Shown here: positions 12,779 through 23,300 of the stretch, in pieces
Layout: every line of letters begins with the position of its first letter
Position numbering within the stretch: the stretch's first letter is position 1
Assembly (NCBI GenBank): GCA_016647705.1
Contig: CM028332.1
Span: 31,935,300 to 31,999,299, forward strand
Reading direction: 5' to 3'
DNA: 64,000 nt
Source: Eucommia ulmoides
Taxonomy: Eukaryota; Streptophyta; Magnoliopsida; Garryales; Eucommiaceae
Notes under the pieces: generated by a model
Told to the model about the DNA's origin: nothing
The model's input: the letters and a program-made list of their open reading frames with translations, nothing else
Databases searched by the model: none
Position numbers and translations under genes: made by a program

Positions 12779-12790
12779 GCTCTGATACCA
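12779..12790 (-). other. primer-binding site (initiator tRNA-Met type)
   Basis: The plus strand reads gctctgatacca, so the element strand reads tggtatcagagc, the classical complement of the 3' end of initiator tRNA-Met. It is four bases from the right LTR edge and fixes the element orientation. Confidence 0.9.
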
Positions 12791-13669
12791 AAACTATCAC
12801 ACCCCAAAACGGACACCTATCACCCTGGGGCCTGCGTGACGTCAACATAACATCACCTACACACCAAAACAACTAGGAAACGACAAGTGCATACATAAAT
12901 ACACAATCACTAAATCATAACCATATATATATATATATAACATCATATATCAAATAAAAATCACATAATATATAAATGTCTCATACCACAAGGAAAACAC
13001 ATTTTTCCTATCACCACAGAAATCGACGTCTATATATACATATATATATAACCCCCCAACTAAATAGTAAAAATTTACCAGAATAATTCAACTAACTATA
13101 TAGTATAATGAAATCAGAACAAACCAATCTAGTATAAATGTATTCATCTAAATCACCATATACGACAAAACGTCATATATGACGAAACACCATATACAAC
13201 GAAATACCACATCACACCACACCACACCTCGACTAGCCATGTGATCGTTTTAACCTCACGATCGAGAGTTGCAACGGTACCATACCACCCGCAGGGTTTG
13301 CTCCTAAACGAGACAAATAACCACCTGTCGGACTAATCCTCCGGACAGGACATAATATCAATAACCACCTACCAGACGTCTCCAGACAGGATATAATATG
13401 AACAACCACCTGCCGGACTACCCCTCCGGGAAAGACATAAGCTATGGTATCGTCAAATTAATAACATCGTCAAATCAATAACATCATCGTCAAATTACAA
13501 ATCAATAACATCATCCTCTATCTCCAAACTGATTTAATCTAAATATCATTTTTCCACCTTCTTTAGAAACCAACTAGATTCGACAAATCATTTTTCCACT
13601 TTCTTTAAAAACCAATGAAATCCACATTTCCAAAATCACCCAAAACTGCTTGATCCATATAAGTTATAA

Positions 13670-15130
13670 TATAAGACCCTAATTCCGCACGTACGTCAAT
13701 TTATTTGCATTATTAAGCATTTAGAAAAATACGAGGCGGAAATATGCAAATTAAAAATTCAAATTAAAAGTTTAGGGGTCAATTTGCAAATTTAGAAACT
13801 TTCAATCCAAACTTTGGGAGTTAAATTGGCATTTAACTTCTTTCCTAAAAATTTTAAGGGGTGAAATTACAAATTAGGAAAATCATAAATGATGAATTTG
13901 GATTAAAATAAAGATTTAAAGAATGAGGGGGAGAAAAGAGCAATTTAACAAAAGATTTATTATAAAACCTATAAATATATATGCACATATCGCGTGTATG
14001 TGTGCAGTGAGATCGTCGGAGACAGGAGAGAGAGGAACGGGACGACGTGGCAGGGGGAGATCATTTCACAAACCATTAATTACATGCATATATATAATTG
14101 TTCATGCATGTAGAGATCAGAAAAATCTAGAAACGGGAAAGAGAGAGAGGAACCTGAGCACGGAGTGGGTTCGGTAGTTTGATCGGCGATCGTGAAGGGG
14201 GTGTGTGTATTCCGTCGACGGCAGGTGTGGGTTCCGTTTTGAGCAATCATGTGTGTATGTGTATTCCAGTGTTTGATCCACCATGCATGTGTGTCATCGG
14301 TATGTGTTTCGCTGGCGTGTGCGTCCAGTTCGTCATTAAGTGTGTGGGTTGTCCAGCGACGGTGTGGCAGTGTGTGTGTGTGTCGCCAGTGGGAGTGATT
14401 GGCATGTATGGGTACGCTGTTCTGTTTCGTTCCATTCGTGGCGTGTGAGCGTTGCCGTTCAGCGTGTGTATGTATGTAAACAGTAAGTGTGTGTTCATCT
14501 GGGTATGTGCGTTTGTGCATCGGTGTGTGGAGATGAGGTCGCCGGTGGTTGGTGGAAGATGGTGAGGGAACCAGGTGAAACAGAAACGACAATGTATGTG
14601 TGTTGATCGGCGGCGAGCGAATGTTATCGGCGACCAGCAGCTGAAACCAGAACAGAAACAGAGAAACCAAAAAAAAAAAAGGAAGAAGAAAGAAAAAAAA
14701 GAAAAATTACACAAACACCCCAATACAAATCCAAAAAATTTATCTCGCAACCAACGGATGATTCGGAGCAGGTAAAAATCTAAATCGATTACCATTGTTG
14801 TTAAATTGAATTATTAGCAAACGGGATTATAATTTGAAATCGTTAATTCTAATAATTTTTGTCACCGTCCATATTAACAAATGCATGCCGTAATTATTAA
14901 CGAAACTAAATTTACCGAATAACAATTTTTTTTCATAATAAAAATGTGGGTACAGGGAAAATTACGAAATTTAGGGCCTACATTGCATGATTCGATTATT
15001 TTATATAAAATATTAATTTAGGCTCTGTCACTATTAAGCTTGCAGACACTGGAGTATCGGTAGAAAATAGTCAGTAAAAACTATTCAGAACGGGTAGCCA
15101 GGTGAGTGTACTGTCTTCTTACCAAATTAT

Positions 15131-15191
<61 letters not shown>

Positions 15192-16457
15192 TATAAAATG
15201 GCCTTACTAAGATTAGATGATTTTATAGACGATATGGATCAAGCAGGTTTTGGGGTAAGTGAGTAAAAATGGATTTTCGTGAAATTATGATAGTTTTCGA
15301 AAGAAAATTGAGAATGATTTTTGTTGAATTTGGTGATTTTAAAAGAGAGTGAAAAATACTTGGTTCCCTAAAAAATAAAGGGTGAAAAAATAGTTTTGGA
15401 GAAATCAGACGTTTTTTTTTTTTTTTTTTGAAAAATGAGAAATATGATTTTGGATTAAAAATCAGTTTTGGAAATAGAGAGTGATGTTTGAGATTTGATG
15501 ATGTTGATCAGATGATGTTATTGATTTGTCCTTTGATGATGACGTTATTGATTTGATGATACTATAGTATTTATCTGCTTCGGCAGAGTGATGATTATCT
15601 GCTTCGGCAGAGTGATAGTATTGATTTGACGATGTTATTGATTTGACGATGCCATAGTATTTATCTGTTTCGGTAGAGTGAGGTTATCCGTTTTGGCAGA
15701 GTGATGTTATCCGCTTCAGCGGAGTGATGTTTATCTGCTTCGGCAGAATGATGTTAAACGTTTATACTGCGCAGCGATTATCTACTTCGGCAGAGTGATG
15801 GATGTTCGTAGGAAGGTATATCCTACAGATGGTATGGTACCATTGAAAACTCCCGATCGTGAGGTTAAAACGATCACTATGGCTAGCCAGTGTGTGTTGT
15901 AGTGGAGTAGTGTGTTTGAGATGTGTATTTGAGGTGTGTGTTTGAGATGTGGTGTTTTACTTATATTGGGTGATTTATTATTTATTAGTGATTGGTATGA
16001 TTTGAAACTAGATGGATTTGGATGGAACTTATCTATATTGCTTAATTTTCACTGCTTATATAATTATGCTTGATCCATATTTAATTATGGTAATATTTAG
16101 AATGTATTATTATTTTAAAAATATTTTACTAAGAAGGCAGTACATTCGCAGGTATAACAGTTAGGAGTCAGTCCCCTACTGGCATTAGGTAGAGTTCGGT
16201 GATGGTGTAGTATGGAAAAATTTTGGGAGGAGTTGTCTGAGGCGAACTTGTGAGAGCTTCATTGTTGTTATACTTTTGTTGTTACTATAATTTAGGGACG
16301 GGTACGTCCCTAGTTAGAGATGTTGTATATGGTCAGAATTTATGGTTATATATTTTGTATGCACTTTGTTGTTTACTAGTAGGTTTGACATTAAGATAAG
16401 GTCGTGTCGACGTCACGCCGGCCCCACGGTGACGGGTGTCCGGGGTGGGGTGTGACA
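13670..16457 (+). mobile_element. solo LTR of a related gypsy family, inverted relative to its host
   Basis: Begins tataagaccc (expected TG mutated to TA) and ends ggggtgtgaca. It is flanked by a perfect 5-bp duplication, tataa (13665-13669 and 16458-16462), and the host LTR continues across the gap exactly as in the left LTR near 7555. There is no internal region or second LTR, so unequal recombination between two LTRs is the likely origin. Landmarks run in reverse order relative to the host LTR: 'gtgtactgtcttctta' near 15115 and 'tgacgggtgtccggggtg' at the end. It includes an (AT)n tract at 15133-15188. The 14080-14795 and 14179-14448 frames are GT/AC-repeat artefacts. Confidence 0.9.
15133..15188. 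repeat. (AT)n microsatellite
   Basis: About 55 bp of AT dinucleotides inside the solo LTR. Confidence 0.9.
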
Positions 16458-17500
16458 TATAAATTCGTCCAATTTTAAGTAAACACATTTTTCCATTATA
16501 TATATGAAAATAGATTTATCAGAAGATAGTACACTTACCTGGTGATCCATTCCCAAAAGCCTTTGTCGACTATACTCTACCAAGACTCCGGTGCCTGCAA
16601 ACCTAATAGTGATAGGGTCTAAATTAATAATCTATTTAAAATAACCTAATCAGGCAATGTAGGCCCTAAGTTTCACAATTCCCCCATCTCCACATTTTAT
16701 CATGAAAACTTATTATTCGGTAAATTCTATTTCATTAATAATTACTGTACGCATTTGTTAATATGGATGGTGACAACATTTATTAGAATTAACGAATCCA
16801 AAATTATAATCTCGTTTTCTAATAATTCAATTTAACGAAAATAGTAATAAATTTAGATTTTACCTGTTCCGAATCGTTCACAAGTCGCGAGATGGATTTT
16901 GAATTTTGTTGGGGTTATTTGTGTAATTTCTTCTTTTCTTCTCCTCTTCTTATTTCTTTTCCCTTTTCTGTTCTATTTTGCTTGTTGGGTTCCCTGCCGC
17001 CGATCAAATCTCGCCGCCCCACCAGCTCTCTCCCTTTTAGGTTGTCGGCAATCAATACACACACACACATGGCAGCAGACACAACACTCACACATCCACA
17101 TACATAGCTCGCCAGATCAATGGTGGAACACACCGTCGAAACACACACACACACACATAGTCGAACGGTAACACACCGCCGGCAACCAACGCTGCCCACA
17201 CCCACTCAACAACCCTCACATGCAAATAATAACCATCAGAGGAACACACGCCTGAACTGGGTCGACCACACCCACCTTCAACGGTCATATATACCCACCA
17301 GACCGACACCCTCCTTCCTGCGATGACGCATGCACTCCACAATCACACACATAGAACATACAATCTCTCGCTGAAATAAACAGAGAACACACACACAATC
17401 AACGGAACACACAGTAACACACACACACACATACACACACACACACACACTTTCACAAACAAAACAGAGCTTACCCATATACACTAGTGAACAAAACGCC

Positions 17501-17545
<45 letters not shown>

Positions 17546-18183
17546 AGACGACACACACAAGCACACGCATACACTGACGACGTCCCACCGCCGGCAACCA
17601 TACAACCGACCATCAACAACAAACAGAACGCACATACACCCACACTTTTCCATCGTCGCCGGTCGATCAGAACACCACACACGAACTTCGATTCTCTCTC
17701 TCTCTCTAGATTTCTGAATTTCTTCTACTTAAGCATCTCGATCCTTCTTGCGTGATTGAGTCCTATCTATATACATGGAAACAGTAGGTGAAGCTTTGAT
17801 CCACAATTGCCACGTCGTCCACTTCCCCGATCCTCTGCCCGTCGACTGATCTCGCGGCAACAGACCCATATATTCATATTTATATATTATATAATGATCT
17901 TTTGATTTAATTACTCTTTTCTCCCCCTAATTTCTATAACTCTCTTTTTTAGTTCAATTCACCATTTATGGGTTTCTAAAATGGTAATTTCACCCTTAAA
18001 ATTTTTAATTAAAAGTTAAATGTCAATTTACCTCCCAAAGTTTGGATTTAATGTTTCTAAATTTGCGAATTGACCCCTAAATTTTTAAATTTGAATTTTA
18101 ATTGATCCAATTTCACCCCAAATTTTTCCAATTACTGTAAAATGCAACTAAAATGACGTACGTGCTACGATTAAGGTCTTACA

Positions 18184-18317
18184 GAAAATCTCTTCGGAAA
18201 TTTTGAGTATGAAGTCCAGCTTCTATATATTTTATATAGAAATGTAGCCCAAGAGGTAAATGGTATATGGTTCTACAATACACGTGAGAGTAAAGAAGTT
18301 GCTACTCTCTTTAGCGG
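18184..18317 (+). pseudogene. DCP1 mRNA-decapping protein fragment captured by the Helitron
   Basis: Together with its beginning at about 6264-6281 on the other side of the gypsy insertion, this reads NNLIENLFGNFEYEVQ, then YILYRNVAQEVNGIWFYNTR, then ESKEVATLFSG. It matches the EVH1-like domain of plant DCP1, where I recall DNLVENLLGDFEYEVQ and YRNASQEVNGIWFYN. DCP1 activates the decapping enzyme DCP2 in cytoplasmic mRNA decay. Only about 50 codons are seen, and an intron-like stretch follows at 18318. There is no start or promoter of its own. The frame is intact in this exon, which suggests fairly recent capture or chance preservation. The gypsy insertion cuts it between LIE and ENL. Confidence 0.85.
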
Positions 18318-19340
18318 GTATCAATATCTTCCATGCAACTTTCTCAAACTGAATCTTCTTTTCAGCAACTTCCATATGTCTATTTTCATTTTTAGCTTAA
18401 TAGTAGAAAATCATATCCATGCGTTTGTTCATATATTTTGGTTGATGAAGATTTTGCAGAGAGTATGCTAAAGGATGTTTGCTACACATTTTTTCGTGAA
18501 GTAAGACATAATAGAGTTATAATCATCTTTATATATAGATTAGCACAAATGCATTTGCATAAAATTATGCTCATACTATAACTATATATTTATTGTATCT
18601 CTGTATTTGTTGACTTTACATAAGAGAGACTGAGAGCAATTTTAGGATCATAGAGGAGCGTGATGAACTGGTTTGTTTTGTTGTTTTGTACCCAAATTTC
18701 TGTTTTTGTTCTTCTGAGAAATGGGAACAAAATAAATTCATTATTGACATGAAAAGTGAAATTGGATATAGTGGACTGAAGAGTGAAATTGAAATTTGAA
18801 CCCAATTTGTTGCCCTATTTAAAGTTTAGGGACTTAATTGAGTAAATTGTAACTTTTAAGACCAATTTGACAACGATAAAATAATCAATGGAAAATTTTA
18901 CCTTTAGTGCAAAGTTAGATTTATTGCCAAATTTTTTAAAAAGGAAACTGGGCAACCTCCCAACGGAAAAAAAAAAAAAACTCCACCTTCTATATAACTA
19001 AGCTTCTGTTTGGTTAGGACTTTTTTAATGTTTTTATTTCTACTAAAACTAGGTTAGAACAGCAAAATAGAAGCATAATCTATTTTTCTGATCCCAATTT
19101 TTTTTAACAAATTTTTGAGATCTGAACAAATGGAACCCCCCCCCCCCTCCCCAAAAAAAAAGACTATAATCCTAAATTTCCTTGAAAATGGGAACAGAAA
19201 CAGATTTTTTTGATTTTTTTTCTTTCTTTGTTTTGTTTCTGCTGCCACATTTTGGAACAAATTCTGGAAACAGAACATAATTTTTCCCAGCTTTCAGTTT
19301 TGTTTCCAACTTTTCGATTCATCACACAATCCCTCTTTTA
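18318..19340. other. Helitron interior, intron-like and low-complexity
   Basis: Downstream of the DCP1 exon the sequence is AT-rich and intron-like. Around 18640-18790 and 19010-19330 it holds 'tttctgtttt...gggaacaaaa'-type motifs resembling the dispersed motif seen in introns 8 and 9 of the ALDH gene. No gene is recognised. Confidence 0.5.
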
Positions 19341-19735
19341 CTATACTAGATGATTCAAGAGTGGAAAACTGTCAAGAGAGATGAAATATCTCAGTACCAA
19401 AAACAAATCGTGGATCAGTACATTGCTTGCGTCGAAAAGTACATGTAAAGGTGGCAAATGTGAGAAAAGACAAGAAATTAAATGGGGACACATTGATGAA
19501 AACTTGCAGGAAACGATATACAAAAAGCTCAAGACTAATCAGTTCAGGCACGGTCCCAAGAAATGGAAAATCCCTAGTGACGATGATGCGAAAGAAAATG
19601 TGGAAGATATCAACGTCACGGAAGATGATATGTTGGATGATATGTTCAATGTTAACGAAAACGGCTGTCGGAGAGTGGGCAACGAAACGAGAAAACTGAA
19701 AGAAGGTAATGATGATAGTCCTCAACCTAAGTAAA
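19341..19735 (+). pseudogene. unidentified captured gene fragment
   Basis: Compositionally coding-like DNA (moderate GC, few A/T runs) that differs from its surroundings. Frames are open from 19381 (117 codons, acidic with DDDAKENVEDINVTEDDMLDD) and from 19427 (90 codons, basic). A third frame begins WKTVKRDEISQYQKQIVDQY near 19355 and then breaks. No family was recognised. It sits just inside the Helitron 3' end on the same strand as the DCP1 piece. Confidence 0.4.
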
Positions 19736-19876
19736 AATAAGATTTAGTCTCGATGGTTAGTTATTATTATTGTTCCATTGTTATTATTGATGTTCAGATG
19801 AAATATGTGTAAAATGTTGTATAAATAGAGGAGACTATGTGAAAAAAGTTTGTTTTTTTTTGTAGTTTTGTTCTAC

Positions 19877-19908
19877 ACCCGTGCCTTTAGGCACGGGTTA
19901 TACGCTAG
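19877..19908 (+). other. Helitron 3' terminal hairpin and CTAG
   Basis: A perfect 9-bp stem (acccgtgcc/ggcacgggt) with a four-base loop, six bases, then CTAG. The next base is T. Confidence 0.9.
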
Positions 19909-20545
19909 TCAGTAAATAAATCAAGATGCTCATAAGCTTAAAAAACACAACAAATATTTATTTATTGAATAAGCACATGACAAGATGTAGGATAATAAAT
20001 ACTACAAATTTTTTTAGTAGAATCTTCAAAAACAAGCAAAAAATCACGTACAATTTCAGTCGCAGCCCAATCAGTCTCATTAGGATATACCATCGACAAT
20101 TGACGAGATGTTTGTGCTAATTCAGTACAAAATAAGTCTATAGCCTTTTTATATTTTGTTGTTGTTTTTAGAAGCTCATATGTAGAATTCCACATATGAG
20201 GTACATCACTAAGTATGTTTTTTCTCTTCATATTCACCATTTGAGTACATTTTCTATACAATTCATAAAGTGCTTGTGAATAATTAATATTACGAACAAT
20301 AGCTTTAATTTTTTCAATAGAATCATTTAAAGTTGATAATCCATCTTGTACAATTATATTTAAAATTTGAGCACAACATCGAACGTGAAATAAAAGACCA
20401 TTAAGCGGCAAATCTAATTTTTTTTAAGATATCTCTAAGCAACATCATTGATAGAAGCATCGTCAAAAGAAATTAAAAATATTTTGTCTTTAATACCCCA
20501 AGAATTCAATTCTACAAATATTTCATTGGCTATTGTTGGCCCAGT
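19909..20545 (-). pseudogene. hAT transposase, central half (broken)
   Basis: Reading on the minus strand: ANEIFVELNSWGIKDKIFLI followed by SFDDASINDVA (with a stop shortly after), then MPLNGLLFHVRCCAQILNII and VQDGL, then DVPHMWNSTYELL and SIYYPTS. These are the ordered central motifs of hAT transposases (the D-A-S/N motif, the FHVRC zinc-related motif, RWNSTY). There are in-frame stops around 20420 and 19962. Transcription order continues across the Helitron at 4928. The N-terminal BED-finger region is missing because the element is cut at about 20546. Confidence 0.87.
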
Positions 20546-23300
20546 GGAATACCCAAGAGGGAGGATGAATTAGGTAATAAAAAATTATCAGAATAAAATA
20601 CTTAATAAATCAAATAATTAATTTTAATCCTAAATTAATTATTCTCTTTATATCACAATAGAATTATAAAGTCATCTAGGTTCACACCAAACAGCAAAAA
20701 TAAACAAATCAAATATTGCAACAAACTACAGATTTATACTGATTCACCAAGCTACTATTGGCTAATCTAGTCCCTCGAGCCCCACGGAGAGTCGCAACCA
20801 CTAATACTCAAGATCTCTTTAAAGGTAGGAACCAAATCCTCACAACAATTCTTTTACAAACTCATAATCAACCTTTACAAAATCTTTTTCACAGGCTAAG
20901 GAAAAATCGTTACTTTTTACAGGTTAAAAAATAACCTAATTCTTTTTAACACTAAGGCAAAAGAATCAAAACCTCACCAACACTCTAAATTTTCTTTTAC
21001 CTTGTAAGGATTGAACCATTATAAAATTCACTCAAAACCAATTCTATCCAGGAAGAATCACTACCTCAATCTCTTTACAGGAAGATATTGAAATCGGCTA
21101 CCCTTTGATTAGATACCCCCAATGGTATTTAATCTAACACTATTCATCAATACAATTTTACAAGCAGATTATCTCACTCGGAGCTTCTACCACCCCCAGA
21201 TAAATAAAAATTCGATTAATATCCCAAACCTAGTGATAGAAAAATATGAGATTAAAAATCTGATTTTAAACAAAAGATGGGTAAAAAAATAATTGAGCAC
21301 GTAATCAGATTTAAGAAATTGTTTATAAAATATTTTCTTCAATAAAGAATCAAAAATAATTTCTAAAGATCAATTTTCAAAATTAAACAAGTAATGTAAT
21401 ATAGAAAGTAATTAGAAAGATCTCACCTGAAATCCACAGAAAAATAAATAAAGCAATGTTACTTCAGATCTGGTAGCAACAAAGATTAATAGCCAATGAT
21501 TCTCAAAATCTTCTCTTAGAATAACTCTCACAAAATCTCAGAATGATATCTCTTAGAACAGCTCAATATGATCTCAACTCTTTAAGCTCTCTTCTCTTAA
21601 TTTTCACTTGTTAATAACATATGAAAAAGGCAGGTCTGTATATATGGGAAATAAATCAACTCTCTAACAGTTAGTTCTCATGTATTATGACAGTTAAATA
21701 CTCTCTTAGACTCCTTATATCATTATGACTTTATTTTGGTTCAATTCATTTAATTATAGCTTTTAAATCTCTCAATTAAGTCCCTCAAGTATTTCTTAAT
21801 CTCAATTTAATAGAATAGAAATAATTTTATATATCAAATTGAGAAACAATCAAACTTAATGAACCAAATCAATAGGAATTAAATAATAGATGAAGCATAT
21901 CTTAAATATCATAAAATCCCTAAAATCTCTCACAAATCACAACAAAAAAGGCTACTTTTAGATATGAATTTGGAATCCTCAATATCCTGAAACTGCGCCC
22001 TTAGTCGACCAACCAGTCGACCGCTCGATCTAGGATATAGCCAAGCCAAAATTGTTGCATCCATCGGTCGACCTATATGTCGACTTAGAGATTCAAAGAG
22101 TTCGATTTATCTTTATCGGTCGACCTACCTGTCGACTTAGAGATTCAAAGAGTTCCATTTCTATTCACCGGTCGACCTACCTGTCGACTTAGAGATATAG
22201 ATAGTTTCACCTGTTTTGTCCGGTTAACCTACCAGTCGACTTATTCCTACTAGATCTCTTTCTACACTCGTTTTGAACTCATTCTTATTTATGTTTTCAC
22301 CCTTTTAACCATGTTCTTTTCTTAATTAACTCCACTAAATATTTAAATTCAATTTTAATCCATTAAATATATTTAGTTTGCAATCACACATAGAAGCAAA
22401 TAATTTCATCTTATCAAAACACACATAAACAAAAAAAAAAAAAAAAAAAACTTTTGTGCCGTGTGTGTTCCTAATTGGGATATTAAGAGTTGAAATTCAC
22501 CTAAGTTATTTTCTCTAATTTCTTCAAACTCTTAATTCTTCATCATCTTTGCCATCATCATTTAGCATCCATTCATAATTTGTTATCGCATCTTCATCAC
22601 TGGAACTAATAAACTGAAACACTTAACAAATCATTAGTCCCACCAAAAATATCAACATTTAGTTGTCCATCAAAATCTTAAGATCAACAATCTCCTCATT
22701 TTTTATAATAATAATTAACTTTGATGTTTTCTTCAAAACAATAATATAACCACACTCTCCCTGAATCCGAAGACGAGTTTTATTACTCTTTTAAGCATAA
22801 GAAATAAGATTAAAAAACATAATCAATAAAGCACAAATTTAAAAAATAAACTTCCCCCTTAATAAAAACATTAACTAAAATTCCCCCTTAATAAAACATT
22901 GACAAATCCTCCCCTTTTATCATCTTCAAAAACAAAATTTAGGGAGAGGGAAACACACATAAACATTACTCTAGGCAATCATATAATAAAAGCACATTGA
23001 ATCAACTTTTAAACATCAAAACTCATTTTAGCAAATTACTTTTTAAACACAAAACATTAACACTATAGATAAATATCAAATCTACTATATCTTTGAAAGA
23101 AATACGATCCATTTTAATAAATCAAGTTTATATAATAAAATTATTTTCAACAAATACGATGTGGATCACCATTAGGGATAAAAAAAAAAAAAAAAAAAAA
23201 TCTAACCAATTAGATCAAATCTAGGTAATTCATCAAAATCCAAACACTATAAGTCAAGTTAAACCAAATAACCTAGATTAACTATTACAGACAAAAAGAG
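20546..23300. repeat. unclassified interspersed repeat region
   Basis: Begins abruptly inside the hAT transposase with ttggcccagtggaatacccaagagggaggatgaattagg, a phrase I associate with a widespread but poorly classified plant repeat. It holds no long open frame. An A run of about 22 bases ends at 22451. Sequence to 23300 is AT-rich. Neither terminus nor a target duplication could be defined. What else it could be: the non-coding part of an LTR element. Confidence 0.4.
22065..22260. repeat. 52-bp GTCGAC minisatellite
   Basis: Four units start at 22065, 22117, 22169 and 22221, exactly 52 bp apart. Each has the pattern cggtcgacct...gtcgactta followed by 'gagattcaaagagtt' in the first copies. 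Confidence 0.85.

Larger units (their letters stand above)
6282..18183 (-). mobile_element. Ty3/gypsy LTR retrotransposon, copy 1
   Basis: A complete insertion with two LTRs and a perfect 5-bp duplication, gaaaa (6277-6281 and 18184-18188). It lies on the minus strand. The polypurine tract is next to the left LTR at 9262-9275 (aggagggaag on the minus strand), and the primer site tggtatcagagc, complementary to initiator tRNA-Met, is next to the right LTR (12779-12790). The internal part is only about 3.5 kb and has broken integrase, RNase H and reverse-transcriptase/protease segments in the order expected for gypsy elements. A recognisable gag is missing. It is inserted in the captured DCP1 exon of the Helitron, and its own right LTR hosts a solo LTR. 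Confidence 0.9.
12795..18183 (-). repeat. 5' LTR of gypsy copy 1, interrupted by a solo LTR
   Basis: Starts tatcacaccc (first TG mutated to TA) and ends aggtcttaca. Without the nested solo LTR and its duplication it is about 2.6 kb, shorter than its partner (2.98 kb). The differences are a gap corresponding to about 6425-6655 of the left LTR and fewer minisatellite copies. AC microsatellites and an A run of about 40 bases (17500-17543) lie in its right part. Confidence 0.87.
4929..19908 (+). mobile_element. Helitron carrying gene fragments and a nested LTR retrotransposon
   Basis: The left end is TCTATATAATAAATC preceded by A (4928). The right end is a perfect 9-bp hairpin (acccgtgcc/ggcacgggt, 19877-19898), six bases, then CTAG (19905-19908) followed by T. 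A 5' TC, a 3' hairpin plus CTRR, and insertion between A and T without duplication are the Helitron hallmarks. The host hAT transposase is restored in frame when the interval is removed. Without the nested gypsy element the Helitron is about 3.1 kb. No Rep/helicase is seen, so it is non-autonomous. It carries a gene-like 5' region (5040-5840), part of DCP1, and an unidentified gene-like segment (19341-19735). Confidence 0.85.
3473..20545 (-). mobile_element. decayed hAT transposon split by a Helitron
   Basis: The left terminus starts at about 3473 with caagggtcaataatgggccg, a typical hAT-style end rich in gggccggg motifs. The transposase reads on the minus strand in two blocks: 20545 down to 19909, then 4928 down to 4203. 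Removing the Helitron between them (4929-19908) joins the blocks without loss. The distance from the YPTS motif to the KYWGE motif then comes to 38 codons, about what I recall for hAT transposases, and the reading frame is continuous across the join apart from two older stop codons. The other terminus is not seen: the element is cut at about 20546 by an unrelated repeat. Confidence 0.8.

Noticed and set aside
4936-19926. 12-bp direct repeat read as the target duplication of one 15-kb insertion
   Set aside because: The DNA between does not start or end like a retroelement, whereas Helitron termini at 4929 and 19908 are clear and restore the transposase frame.
22065-22260. CRISPR-like spaced repeats
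   Set aside because: Four 52-bp units diverge along their length and have no unique spacers; in a plant genome this is a minisatellite.
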